Shown here: positions 10,354-22,731 of the stretch, in pieces | How the letters are laid out: every line of letters begins with the position of its first letter | How positions within the stretch are numbered: position 1 is the first letter of the stretch | Assembly (NCBI GenBank): GCA_022836615.1 | Contig: MU405314.1 | Span: 1 to 64,000 of the forward strand | Length of the DNA stretch: 64,000 bases | Origin: Annulohypoxylon bovei var. microspora | Taxonomy: Eukaryota > Ascomycota > Sordariomycetes > Xylariales > Hypoxylaceae | Direction: 5' to 3' | The notes under the pieces: generated by a model | What the model was told of the DNA's origin: nothing | What the model saw: the letters and a program-made list of their open reading frames with translations, nothing else | Databases searched by the model: none | Position numbers and translations under genes: made by a program

Positions 10354-11775
10354 CTAGGCGGCTACTTTGATCTCCATGCTAACTACGCCACTCCGAATAG
10401 CCAGCTTGGGGAGCGCCTTTGGCTTGATTCGAGATGGAATACCATGCACGTTGAATGACACTGGGCCGTCGATACCGGGCTTACTTGCCATAAAAGACTT
10501 CGCCGTGGCTCCGAGGGTAAGATTGGGAGCATCAGGAGGGTCGGCACTACATTTTAGTCACCCTTCATTAGCAACTTCTTACTTATACGTTCAAGTATTT
10601 GCTTGGGGAGATCTTCCGAGTGAAGTTGGAATCGATCAAGGATACGTACCCATTGTAGTTAAGTGCGACCAACAAGTCTCCTCGGGCATTGAATTTGGGA
10701 TCCTTCATAAGGAACGTGCCCGAGGCTGGGAGGAAGAGCCTATCTTGACCATCGAGGGACCTGAGTAGCGCGTTTTGGATCTTGTGGGTGTCGTTGTCGA
10801 TGTAGTTGTTGAGCTGGTTGCTGAAGATCCGCTTCACGCCTTCAAATCCACCCTTCCAGATAATACTTCCCGGGGTTGCGTCAACCGTGACAGTACAGGG
10901 CTGATCATTAGCAGCTTCTGGAACGCGCGCGAATTGAATGCCTCCGTCGCTCACGCTAGATACTGCCATCTTAAAGCGCCACTCCGACGTGATAGTCAAG
11001 TGTGAGGGCTTTCTGGACGTGGTGGGAACTGCATTTTAGTACTTGATGTGCAGTGAAACGAGGATTTGAACGAGCTTACCCCGAAGGAGTACCGCCCCGA
11101 GCGAATTGCACGTTGAATTCGAAGACTGTTTTCCCCTTGAGGGCCACTCCCTGACCACCCTGGTCGAATGACAGCTGTGTAGAAGTGGTGGCTGTAGTGT
11201 TCTGTAAGCTACGTCTAGTCTCCCATGTATGTCCCCTGCTTCGAGGTTGAGAATCTATAAGTTCTGGAAAGACTTACACGTTTCTGTGACGGTTTGTGTA
11301 TAACTGCCACCGTCGGATACAGTCTTGGACGAGGTCTTTCGGTTCCCGTTCCAATTCCATATCCCTGGGTACCAACTGTTCTTGGTAAAGGCGTAGTAAG
11401 GATCTTTGGTTCCATGGGTTTCATTTACGCCTACATGGAAGCACATGCCAGCGCTCCAATGCCACCCATCACTTGGGTGTGGATAATATTCATTTGAGGG
11501 CTCGTCTGGAATTACCTCTGCTCCCTTGTTAAGACCCTGTAGCAACGGAAGTAGCCAATCTCCCCAAAATATGTCACTGTTCATCATGTACAAACCTCCA
11601 CCGTCCACGAATGTGCCGCTGTACTCGAGACCAATGCGAGTTGGCGGCTCGGTAAAGTTTGACATCATCAGATAGCAAAGGGCGTTTTTGGGAGAGTCAT
11701 CTGTGAGCTGCGGACTAGAGAGACTTGGGTCCTTCCAAGGGTAAACGAAGTAAACACTATAGCTAAAGGGATATC
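10354..11775 (-). pseudogene. 5'-truncated gene end, C-terminal half, unknown family
   Basis: Four minus-strand coding blocks carry good splice signals: about 11775-11278, 11191-11080, 11028-10650 and 10546-10354, ending at a TAG. Block one reads like a soluble aromatic-rich protein (V-Y-F-V-Y-P-W-K-D, N-F-T-E-P-P-T-R-I-G-L-E-Y, I-F-W-G-D-W-L-L-P-L-L, D-G-W-H-W-S-A-G). The last block ends S-G-V-V-S-M-E-I-K-V-A-A. Splices 1 and 3 keep frame. The GGGGTAAGC donor at 11079 joined to the ATGCAG acceptor before 11028 does not, being off by one base within a G run. A noncanonical GTACTC donor slightly upstream would restore frame. Upstream the frame hits TGA at about 11776 and no start or acceptor follows, because the opposite-strand fragment begins there. 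The gene therefore lacks its N-terminus. I do not recognise the family. Confidence 0.6.
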
Positions 11776-13528
11776 ATGGGTGTTTGAGCAGCTCGGTGCG
11801 GCCCTCGAGAAGCTAATCGATTTCCTCGGATTCTTGTTCGCGTGGGACGACATCTTAACCACCACCGATAGCTTAGTTGCTCTCTTCAATGCCGGACTGG
11901 ACTATGGTCAATTGAAAGTTAGCTCTCTGGAGAATAGAGCGAAGAGCTGGATTGGAGAAACGAAGACGGAGATTAAGGACGCCCTCGCTCGAACCCGTAG
12001 CAAAAACCAACAGGAGCTAGACCAAGTTTCTAAGTCAGATGTCTCAGCACAGAGCAGCAATCCCATGGAAGACAGCGTGGCATTTAACTGGGTGGGCTAT
12101 CAATTACAGCATGGCGGATTAGTTACGAACGCAACAGTCACGCCCCCGGCTAATGGTGGAGGTACGGCTAGATCACATACCTCAAGAGTACATCGCTAAT
12201 ACCGTAACAGATAATAACGATCAGATTCTTGCTGGAATCTGGGATGAGTTTAAAAGTGAGTTCAAGGTTGCTGAAGACTTTGTGAATAATCTCAGTGGAG
12301 ACTTCATCGACCTCATAAAATCCAATACTTGGGATGGCGTGACAACTGTGCTGAGTAAATTCACCGACGACCTTATCGACCTAGTTATGGATACACTCGG
12401 AAATGCGACTGGTGTCGTCCTAAAGATCATCCGTCTGGGCATTGGGACGGTAAAATCTCTTGGTAGTTTCGAGATAGAATGTCCCATCATCACGCAACTG
12501 TGGAAACTTGCTACGAAGGGGCGATCTTTGATGCTATTCAACTTCTGAGCCCTCCTCATTAGCATTCCTACAACAATTCTAATGAAAGCTACCACAGGGA
12601 AGAAACCAGCAGCTCTCAAAGGCAGGTTGACCAGCAACACGTTCGGTCAATTTCTCGAGAATGGTACCGTAGGCGGTGATAGTAGCCTCTCGGGCGATAT
12701 CCGGACCCTCGCTACCCCGGCGATCATCAGCACTCTCTTCTTATCTTCTCGCATCACGGCACTTGGCCTCATGTGGGAATCGGTTTTCGGAGGATTCCAG
12801 AGCTCCTCGATGAAACACCCCATGATGGACATGGCCAAGTTGTCGCTCGCTTCACCCGTCAGACCAACTATGAAGCTCATAGCTAGGCCTGCGGGTAGAT
12901 TACACTTGGCTGGTGGTACGCCCTGGTACGAGAATGTGTTTGATACACTTGCGGTCCTATTTGAGACTGGGGGTCTAGTCCTCAGCTGGCCTCCGTCTCA
13001 CATGAACGCGGAACACATGCAATGGGCGGACATTTTTCGATGGGGCGTAAGTCTCCTATTTCCTCGCGTTGCTTGTCTTCCTCGTTTAGTATAGATTTCC
13101 GATCAGAAGTAACACATACTAATATCAAATCATAGATTTGGTTCCTTGATCTTACTAATGATGCGGCCGTCGTCATCACGCGTGCCATCGGCGGTGTAGC
13201 AGATATCGCGCGCCATTTGACGAAGTGGCGGCGAGGCGTCATAACCATGTTTACGACGATTCCTAAGTTCGTAATGGAGCTTGTGCTCGTCATTAACGAC
13301 TACGTCGTGCGAAGCGAGACGGTGCCAGCGCTCGTTCGGCATATTGTCGAGACGATCCTTGGCCTAGCAGCTGACATTGGTTTTATCGTCGCTGCTGGCA
13401 CCGACCACATCAAAGGAGCCGAGGAGTTCTTCTGGAGCGGTTTCGGGGTCTTCTTGAGCTGCACAGGCGTGAAAGTCGGGTTAAAGATTGCGGATTACGC
13501 GTTGGAGGATGATAAAGCTGAACGCTAA
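11741..13528 (+). pseudogene. 5'-truncated large helical protein, C-terminal half
   Basis: Plus-strand coding blocks: 11741-12161, 12211 to about 13046 and 13136-13528 (TAA), with introns GTACGG...AACAG and GTAAGT...ATCATAG that keep frame. The first block has S-W-V-F-E-Q-L-G-A-A-L-E-K and L-G-F-L-F-A-W-D-D-I, a pattern I associate with a family of large, mostly fungal proteins of unknown function whose C-terminal half is amphipathic helix-rich. Later come L-L-I-S-I-P-T-T-I-L and a hydrophobic C-terminal exon. An in-frame TGA at 12546-12548 interrupts the middle block. Just before it, the +1 frame spells A-I-F-D-A-I-Q-L-L-S, which looks like the original sequence, so two compensating indels probably flank the stop. 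The N-terminal half is missing: upstream sequence is the antisense fragment of a different gene. Clearly inactive if the sequence is right. Confidence 0.6.
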
Positions 13529-16500
13529 TTGATTTTAGCTACCCACCTGGGCACACTTAATATCTGCGGACGAAACTGATTGACCTAGTTAATTCTATTG
13601 TCTTCGTCGAAGCTGATCGTAACGGCCAGGTAACTGAACTCTCCACTTGCTATGTAATATAGTGAGTGCACAAAACGCCAAGGAAAGGTATGAGAATGTG
13701 GGCGGCTGGGATCGTTTTGCTTTTCCCACCTAAAACGAAAGAGAATCGCGTCCTGAATCTGGAGGGAAGTCAATGAGATTTAGAAATGAAAATAATTGAC
13801 GGTTCTAGCAAAGTGAGGTCTAAATAAGGTTCTCGAATGGGTCTTGAATAGATCTTCCAGTGGAGTAGTAGGCCCTTTTTGGAACCTAAGCTTGAGGTGT
13901 GCCTCATAAGATCCTTGTATTTATCATAGGTACTCCAATAGATGATATGTTCTAAGGTTGTATCGATGACATTGACAAATGTTTAGAATCTCCAAACGAG
14001 GGAATGAGAGCTGTCTAAGGTCAATTAACAAAACCTTTAAAATACATATATAGATGTGTATATTTGGTACGGAACTGGAGCAACTGCAATTGGATTCATT
14101 CGAAAGCCCTCTGAGACATATATCCAGTTGTATAGTTGCAAGATTAGAAACCTGGTATAAAAAGATTTATATTTGCTTAAATACGAGGGTGTATAGCTGC
14201 TCTGGGAGTGCGTGGATTTCTTATGCATTAAGAGTACTCGCATTTGTATGGCGATTCGTATGCGGGGAAAAGTACCGTTGATGCTACTGTAGCCCGGTAT
14301 TTACATAGATCGCCGATCGATCAAGTAATAGCGTATAATGGGTCCTATAAGGAAATGCTGTCAGCGTGATCGACGCTGCATCTAACATTGCATGTTAATA
14401 TGGTAGAAAAACCGATGACTTAATCATCGACTTTAATGATTGCCATCTTAAAGACCTATGCACTTTGGGAAGTGAAGTGTCAACGATCACGATGCCAAGT
14501 ATAACAACATGGAATATCTCCGGTCCGCTTGATTCTGTTACCTTGAATTTCGCCTGAGGGAAAAATATTTTTCTTCTTCTTTTTATTTAGTGGGGTAGCG
14601 GCAAGCTTCGGCCTACCTAAGTGGTGGATCTTGACATTCCTTCACCGATACAAAGGAACAAAAAATTCATCATGAAGGTGGATATGCTGTGGATAGGTGA
14701 GACGGTCAAGGAAAAAAGTTTGTGAAAATATTTAAAGGTCAAGGAAATCTTAAGCTTGTGACTTCAGGTGGGTCCCGAGTTTAAGTTCGGCAAGCCCCGC
14801 TGCCCCGCCAGGAAAGAAGAAAATTAAAATAATTTTCCTACCGCTAAGAAATGCCTTTAATAGAAGAAACACCTAAAAAAAAAGCTTACATCACTACTGT
14901 TTTACCCCATAATGGTATATCCATTTCACTTCAAATTATCGAGATCACGAACTCAGCTAAAGCAGCCCTATGTGTTTTTTTTTTTTCATCTCGGCATTCG
15001 GTATTTGCTACAAGATTATACAATGCGAATCCATGCACACGTTTCGAACCTACCGAGTGTCAACTACGAAAGAGGATTTCGAATCTTGGTTTTATTTTCA
15101 TGCCGTCGTTTCCTTGTCTCTACCACTTCTAGAACTCGTTTTAGAGTACGTACTACCTCCTTCGCTTAGTCCCGTCGGCCCCCAATTTGGTATCGGATGC
15201 GCCGTGGTGGATATTATTGGGTAACGATCGAGTAACATAACCACTAACCATCGACGGATTGTGGCCCTTCTATGGCTCTCTAGTGGTTCCAGATGGCCAT
15301 CGTACGGTTCTCAGTTAATTTACCTTTTCCACGATGGCTTCGCTCAAGTGGGTCAATGGAAATTTTTGACCAGACCGTGCTTAGCCCTTAGGAAGCCGCC
15401 ACGGTCCACGAATGCATATAGACATTTGTCCACGTCCTAAATAAGCCAAGTGCCTAGATGATCCGAGCTCATGAGTTTGTCCGGTGTTTTGATAGCCAAC
15501 ATTGTATCACGACAGCTGATGAAGGTGTCATCGCCAGTATATTTGGACCTTCGGTACATTGCGATTGTTTGTCTGCATGGTGAATATCACATCAGCTGTT
15601 ACGTCTTGAGAGCTAGCCTTATGCGGTGACTTGCCAATTCCATCCCCGGAATTGCAACAGCGCGCACGGGACTCATTGCGGACCCCCTTTATCCTTCATC
15701 TTTATCATGTTAGTCAGACATGTATGAAATATATGATATTCTTATTTCGTTGCGCCAACAATGCTTCAAAGAGAGATATTCAAATTTTCATGGCAACGAA
15801 TCAATTTAGCTAAGATGTACCTCAATACCTAAGTACATGATGTACCGAGTAAGCTTTTTGCTTCTAAAAAAAATTCAAATTTAGTGGATCGGAATTCCCC
15901 TGATCCTAGTTTACAGGACTCCGCTTACGTAAATTCGGCGCCCCTAGATGGAGTGTAAGCCGCAGGAACAAGACAAAGAATAGCCGCCAAAGGTAAGAGG
16001 TAACAAATCAGTTACGGGGGCTTGGGTACGTGCTCAGGTACCCTAGGTACCCCTTGTGACCTTTGTGGCATTTGTGGCACCCGGTGGAGGGAGTTTGAGG
16101 GCCTTGAACGCTGAAATTTGTCGAGTTTGCGCTGTGGCTACAAGGACCCGGTCCCAGTCCGCCTCAATCCATGACACATAATTACTTGATGGAAAGCTCT
16201 GGAGAAAGCATGATGTGAAGGAACCTATTAACTGCGCCAGCTACATAACATCACGACTGCCCATAAGTCTTACGGAGTTTAAGAGGGAAAGTTTATTACT
16301 AGTAAAACATAATTGCATAGGAGACGCAAGCTGTTGACGACGAAAGTTGAAGTTTTTGATACATTATACATATCACTTTCTCATCTTTGCTACTAGTTCA
16401 CTACCACTTACACCAACTGCCCCGCGATCAAATCAACACTCACATATCACAACGCAAAACAATTTCACATTTAAACGGCTTTTGGGATACTGGGGGAAAT

Positions 16501-17218
16501 TGTCGAGATTCGAAACGTCATCAACGAGTTTTCAGCCGCCTTTTTTATTACTTTCCCATGCGATACGGCCGTTGTTCAGAACCACGCATATCGTCATAGC
16601 CAATCAGGATCGGCACCGAATCTCGAACAATCCGAATCGGGATACAAACAATATTCACCATCAAACAGATTCTACGTTGGCTGCATCGAGACGAAGCAGT
16701 GTATTCCGTAAATCGGAACATCGAAAAGTCGAAGAGGAATCATAAAGAAGCCAGCTTGGCGATTCTGAAGTGGTCGAAGGAGTCATCAGTCGGGCTACAT
16801 TTCCATCCATACGAATCTGCCACATATCTAACCAGCTAGTTGCACTAGCTGTTTGTATACGACTCAGCCCATATCCCGGGCATCACATCAGCCGACTCGA
16901 TAGTTTTTTTTTTGGCGGCAGGATTTGGTTACATTACGCCATTGCCCTGAAATTAGGCGTTATTCCCCAGATTTTCCCGCCGTCGCACGAAGAACCGACC
17001 GCGACTTGGATGCATTAGCTACAAACTACCTGGAAACTACAGGCTACAGGCTAGAAACTATAAGCGAAATCGCACCTGCGCCTTACTGCGCCAACCACCA
17101 ACCCGAAGCTAATACCCAGCCAGGCCAGAAGGGTTCAAGAAAAGGCAGTCACAAGACAAGAAGGAAGAATTAAGGAAGGATCCACAAGGTCTTTTAGACC
17201 TTTAGTCATCGGTTCAAC
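13529..17218. other. 3.7-kb gene-poor region and arrestin leader
   Basis: AT-rich to about 15900, with poly-A/T tracts (14560-14590, 14970-14990) and no supported gene. A palindromic AGGTACCCTAGGTACC motif lies near 16036. From about 16300 the sequence is CA/TC-rich like a fungal promoter and long 5' leader. ORFs at 16347-16745, 16770-17018 and 16925-17173 would be upstream ORFs if transcription of the arrestin gene starts that far out. No RNA gene was recognised. Confidence 0.45.
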
Positions 17219-18826
17219 ATGCCACACCGGGTAGTAGATTTCTTCCGGTCTTCCAACGACAGCATTCACAACATTAAAGCCTCGGTGCAGCGGAGGAGTA
17301 ACCCCAACTCAAGATCCGCCTCAAGAGACCGGACCACTCGCCACTCATCTGCCGCATCTTCGGTGCTAGAGGACGTCACCGATCACAACACACAACCCCC
17401 GTTTTACACCGCGCCTCCCGTAAAGATGGCCGAAGTAAAGGACAAGCTGAAAGAAAAGGACTCTCACGCTCATCACCGCCTGAGTTTCCCAAGTTTGCAT
17501 CTCGGCAGTTCTAAGGCTGCCAAGGAACAACCCCAGAATCTCAATGCGTCGCTCAGCTGGAAAATTGAGTCGCCCCCTGCGGTGATGCACGGCGAACCGG
17601 AAAACAGCACAGGCGCATTGGTTTCCGGTCAATTATTACTAAACGTCAAGGAAGAGGGCTTCGAAGTTGACAATTTCTCGGCCAAATTAGAGATTCATGT
17701 CGTGCAAAAGAGACCCTTTGCAGGTCATTGTCAGAGCTGCTCAAACCAAATAACAGAGCTAAAATCGTGGACGTTCCTGAGTGAACCCACAATCCTCTCC
17801 AAGCGTGAGTCTCCTTTTCCCACCTCCGACACCGGCACCTGACTTACACCACATCTAGGCATCCATGAATTCCCCTTTTCCGTCTTATTAGACGGTCACC
17901 TACCTGCATCGACTGATAACCCAGTCGTCGCTATCCGGTATGACTTCTCTGCCGAAGTCACACCGAGGATCTCCGGCCCCGCCATTAAGCTCGCTAAGAC
18001 CATAGATGTGAAGCGATCACTGCAGGTCCCGGAGCTACCGCATCACAGCATCCGCATCTTCCCGCCGACCAACATTGCGGCCAGCGTGCACTTTTCCCAG
18101 GTCATGCATCCTATCAGCACCAACACGGTTACGCTCCGTCTGGATGGTATTGTTAAGCACAACCTTGACGCCAAGAGCGTCGAGTATTGGAAGCTCAAGC
18201 GCCTTTCCTGGAAACTTGAAGAGAACATGGAAACCGTATCACCAGCCTGCGACAAGCACGCACCGAAGGACCCGGAAACTAACCTCCCTACGAAAAAGGG
18301 GTCGAAGCGCACAGACTCCCGCATCATAGCCCATGCTGACATGCACAATGGGTGGAAATCCGACTACTCACCATCTGGGTGTATCGAGATGGAGATCCAG
18401 TGCGCGCTACCCCCTGCCACCAAAGCTGCCTGTGACCTGAAGAGTGAGGACGGGACAGAAGTTACGCACCAACTTGTTGTGGAAATGGTCGTGGTCCAAG
18501 AGTACGCGCCCACAGCTCACCCTAAGCACATTACACCTACGGGTGTGGCGCGCATCCTGCGTATGCACTTTGGTGTTGTGATTACGGAACGCGCGGGTCT
18601 AGGTGTGAGCTGGGATAACGAGGCCCCACCTATCTACCAAGACGTACCCCCGAGCCCGCCTTCGTACTCGTGCGATATTCCTTACGAGAGCGTCGAGGAT
18701 CTGAATTTGAGTCGAAGAAGCGTGGAGTCGGGAAGGACAGCAAGTCCGGCTTATGAAGAGCCGGTGTCGTCAACATCATCAACACCAACACCACCAGCAT
18801 TAGGAGTCGATGATGCCGCGCGCTAG
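17219..18826 (+). CDS. LDB19: LDB19/ART1-type arrestin-related trafficking adaptor
   Basis: Two exons, 17219-17804 and 17859-18826, separated by a 54-base GTGAGT...TCTAG intron, encode 517 residues. Proteins of this group recruit Rsp5-type ubiquitin ligase to plasma-membrane transporters and trigger their endocytosis. Residues 1-110 are Ser/Arg-rich and likely disordered. The arrestin-like N-domain (Pfam LDB19 type) follows: V-S-G-Q-L-L-L-N-V-K-E, V-Q-K-R-P-F, C-Q-S-C-S-N-Q-I-T-E-L-K-S-W, then across the splice I-H-E-F-P-F-S-V-L-L-D-G-H-L-P-A-S. The C-domain contains L-K-R-L-S-W-K-L-E-E and E-R-A-G-L-G-V-S-W-D. After it, A-P-P-I-Y and S-P-P-S-Y are PY-like motifs that could bind WW domains of Rsp5. 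The Cys-x2-Cys pair in V-Q-K-R-P-F...C-x-x-C is typical of this orthologue group. Confidence 0.9.
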
Positions 18827-20167
18827 GAATCGCCGGATCTGACACGATGTAGAGTGGTAATATGGGTGTTAAACACCTGGCGGAAGAAGAAAAGGAACTA
18901 ATACTGGCTATGGCTACATCCTTTTTTTCTTTGTCATGAGATGCTTTTTGAGAACGAATTATACCCCACAAGCGACACCCCAAGATTTGGCTGGGCTAGA
19001 GCGCTTCTTGCATTGGGAGAGGAAAATTTGGAACGCGAAGATTTAGATTTGACTTTTACCTCCAAGAACATCTTGGTAATGGATACTATGCATTGCACGA
19101 ATTGGGATGGAATGGTACGGAGTTTAAAGGCCGTGGTCTGGCCTGAGATAAAAGATGGATGGGAAACTAGGGACTTAGACATACCCACTCAATAGCATGC
19201 CGCTTGCTAAAAATAGCAGCGAAGACTGAATTGGTACAATACCTAGTTAATATTAATAGTCAGTATGATATGATATGAGGAAAGGGAGTTGTGAGTTTGC
19301 AATTGTTGGTGCACCATTCCATGTTTTCTAATGTTATGGTCAAAATAGGATTTTAAATATCTAGAATTGTTTAGATGAAAGTTGACGGATACACGATGAG
19401 TTCTTTGCTAGTGTTTTACCCCTTTACGTGTGACGTACATGAAGCTTTGTTGCCCCTTGCGAAATGGAGGTCTAAACCGATCGGATTTATCCGATAACTC
19501 TTAGGCATAGCGGGTATCTGCGGACTCGGCGTAAATGGGTACAACCTGAGTCTTTGTAATCTATATCGCGGGCCTTCTAATGTACCTATTCTGAAGCCAG
19601 TGAGGATTTGGTGAAATCTTAGGTGGCCGACTACGATAATGACGTTCGTTGATGGAAAATCTCCGTTTGAAACGACAGTTCAAGTACGGGGATTTATAGA
19701 TTTATATACATAAGCTGCTGGATAGTTACATAATATACAACTACTTATGGAAACTCTGATATTTCAACCAATCACCTCTTAGACACTTCATTTTTGAAAG
19801 TGGGGGTACTTCTCAAACGGTGAATATATTTATTTATTAGGTATTTAGCATACATATAACGATTACATTTCACTTGACTCTCGTCTTGTACAAAAAGAAA
19901 ACGCGGAAAATTGAAAAGAATTATAACAATTTGTTCAATTGGTTATCAAATGTGGAATTTGTAATAGGAGGGCGTCGAGGTAACCTTTCACCTGCTCCTT
20001 TCGTATTGGCTGACCAGCTCCGATTACGCCATCAACCTTGCCTAAGTCGGCAGTGGTGAATTAAGGCGGGGAATTGCATATCTAATATGTATCACAATTG
20101 ACACAATCGATCCAAACACCACTCAAACACTTCTCGATCCAACTACAACCACTTAGGTGACTGAAAT
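18827..20167. other. Intergenic
   Basis: Arrestin 3' region followed by AT-rich sequence and the leader of the dehydrogenase. An 84-codon plus ORF at 18941-19195 has ordinary amino-acid composition but no hallmark and probably lies in the arrestin 3' UTR. Nothing else is supported. Confidence 0.45.
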
Positions 20168-21495
20168 ATGAGAAACATCCTACAGGAGAACCCATCAGGC
20201 ACCGCGGTCGTGGACATGGCGTTGAACAAGGATCTAAATGGGCATAAGCTGCTATTACTCGTGCCCTGGGATCCGTCCGCATCATACCTCGACGGTTTGC
20301 ACAAGTCGTTTCCCGGTCTGGAGGTGATCCACGCGAACTGGGACACGTGGAAGGAGAGCTCGTTACCGGGCCATATCAAGGAAGAGGATTGGAAGACCAT
20401 CACCATTCTTCTCACGGGCCCCAAGTTCCCTACCAAGGAGGCGGCGCCAAAGCTTAAGTTGGTCCAGCTCCAGAGCGCGGGCGCAAACTACATCTTAAAC
20501 AATCCGCTTTTCACCGATACGGATATCGCATTTTGCACCGCGAATGGCGTTCACCCGTAAGTCGCGCCGTTCAGCTGCTGTTTTAACCAGATGGACATCG
20601 TTGAGTGGCTAACATCGCTCTCTTCGTATGACAGACCTCAAATCGCGGAGTGGGTCATAACCAGCTTCCTAGCCTTCCAGCACCACCGTAAGTTACTTTT
20701 GACAGAAGAAATTTTATAGTAAAATCTTATTCAGTCGTTTGCAGTCCCGCGTTTTCTTGACAACATAAAGGAGCATAAATGGGAACGTAGCTGGAACGAC
20801 TCCGACACCCAAGACGCCGTCAATCAACGAGTGTAAGCCCCACATTCGCTCTAAAAGTTAGCATGTGAACTTTGACGCTGACGACCACATTTAGCGGTAT
20901 CCTTGGATATGGAAGTATCGGAAGGCAGGTAGCGCGAGTGGCCAAAGCCCTAGGGATGGATGTCTACGCCTACACGAACCGGCCAAGACCCACGCCCGAG
21001 TCGCGCCGCGATAATTCCTACATCGTGCCCGGTCTTGGCGATCCAGACGGTACTCTTCCTTCCAAATGGTTCTCGGGCACGAAACCGGAAGAGGTGACCC
21101 AGTTCTTGGCCTCGGATCTTGATCTCCTGGTTCTCGCCGTACCCCTGACGCCACAGACTAAGGGGCTAATTTCGGCCCCACAACTAAAGACTCTTCAGGG
21201 GAAGAAAACGTACGTTGTCAACATCGGACGAGGCCCGGTCATCAACACCGACGACTTGATAACGGCGCTCAACGAGGATTGGATCCGAGGAGCCGCTTTA
21301 GACGTTACTGATCCCGAGCCCCTGCCCAAGGGACATCCGCTGTGGGATGCGAAGAATATTATCATTACGCCGCATGTCAGCGGTAACTCGACGAGTTACA
21401 ACCACCGCCTGCTAGATATCCTAAACATCAATCTTCAAAAGCTAAGCGAGGGAAGTGAGTACTTGAATAGAGTAAGTAGGTCAAGAGGATATTAG
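20168..21495 (+). CDS. D-isomer-specific 2-hydroxyacid dehydrogenase
   Basis: Four exons, 20168-20556, 20635-20687, 20745-20832 and 20895-21495, with GTAAGT/GTAAGC donors and consistent phases, give 376 residues. The family reduces 2-keto acids to D-2-hydroxy acids with NAD(P)H (glyoxylate, hydroxypyruvate, phosphoglycerate types). The N-terminal substrate domain includes L-L-T-G and G-V-H-P-P-Q-I-A-E-W. The Rossmann motif G-Y-G-S-I-G is at residues 181-186, directly after the last splice. The catalytic triad is intact: Arg289 (N-I-G-R-G-P-V), Glu318 (D-P-E-P-L-P) and His337 (T-P-H-V-S-G). N-R-P-R-P-T-P-E-S after the Rossmann fold lacks the acidic residue typical of strict NAD preference, so NADP use is possible. 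Length is slightly above the usual 310-350. It follows the arrestin gene on the same strand, 1.3 kb away, with no functional link evident. Confidence 0.92.
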
Positions 21496-22731
21496 ACGAA
21501 TAATCGGGTTTCACTTCGTGATAAATGGGCTAAAGGTGTAATTCGTTAAGTGGAAGGAAAAATAGCAATAGACATTCTCTTTTGAACGTTATGTCTACTA
21601 ATGCTACCTAAATATCGTTGGGAGGGAACCAAGAAATGAAATGTTTCACTACCAAAAGCCTTATGCATGAAGCAAACAAATGGGTGTAGAGGTGTTGTAG
21701 ATAAGCATTTCCTGGCTCGGTGTCAAAACATTAATATCTTCAACTACCTAGGTTAGCCGTTAAACCAATGAGCCAAATAGACAGTTCGTTCATTTTACTT
21801 GAACTTCACTTAATTTATCTACTTCAAGTTGAAGGGCTTGTTAATGTTAGTTAGTGCTTGGATCAAGCCAGGCTCAAAACTGGCCTGAATCAGTCAATGT
21901 CAAACCTACCTAAGTTAGTTCAGTTCGTGTTTTTTTTATGAACTGGTTAGATCAGTTAATTCAATTTTCTGACTGACAGTTCATTAGTTTAAAATAGCCC
22001 TAAATTTCTTGCTTATACTTACTTTTATATGTACCTACCCCCTTTGCGGTCAATTTGTCATTATATTAGTCACATATTACCTAGTAAGCGACTCAATTTT
22101 CTTATCGATGAAACCATCACCATCTTATCCCACAAGTTCTTCGTTCAATTTAACCACTTTAATTAATTGAACTTGTTGGTTCAGCTCGTTACATTAAGTA
22201 ATTGGAATAATGAAGCCGTATATCTATTTCAAGTTCTATAGTATTGTTATAGGTTCTAGATTATTGAATGAATATTAAAGAATTGAGATAATGGTGCTTC
22301 TTAGAGCTAAAAGAGGGTTAAAATAATAACTTCCATAGTACAACATTAAAATCTGGGGGAAATTCAATTTCCACAAAGGGGTTAAAGTAGGTATCTAAGT
22401 AAGTAAGGTAACTGGCCGTCAGTATCCCCTTAGTTGACAGTTGTTCTAAACTTAGAATACACCTATGTAAACCATCAACACTTATAGAAACTGGGTTTTG
22501 ATTATTTACAAATAGACAGGTGAATAGTGATCTACTTATTAAACTCTAACTGAAGACAACCGCCAATTATAAATATTCACAAAGCCTATGTGATTCAATT
22601 ATCCTATAAAGAGAATCCATTGGCCCTCTTTCCAAGAGTGACATATCAAGGAGCAATTTTATAGCACACCAAACATAGCTACCTGTGTATACGATTCTAG
22701 CCTTTTCCTTGAAATAATTCTAGGGGAAAAG
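21496..22731. other. AT-rich intergenic with TTGAACT/AGTTCA-type repeats
   Basis: About 1.2 kb of AT-rich sequence. Between 21740 and 22200 short words such as GAACTGG, TTCAAGTTGAAG, CAGTTCAT, TTGAACTTG and their complements recur many times in both orientations. No ORF of note exists. It may be an old, degenerate transposon without coding capacity. Confidence 0.4.

Noticed and set aside
10367..10768. 133-codon plus-strand ORF
   Set aside because: Antisense to the better supported minus-strand C-terminal exons with correct splice sites and stop.
11050..11075. tRNA-like B-box (GATTTGAACG) on the plus strand
   Set aside because: No A box or cloverleaf around it, and it lies in an intron of the minus-strand remnant.
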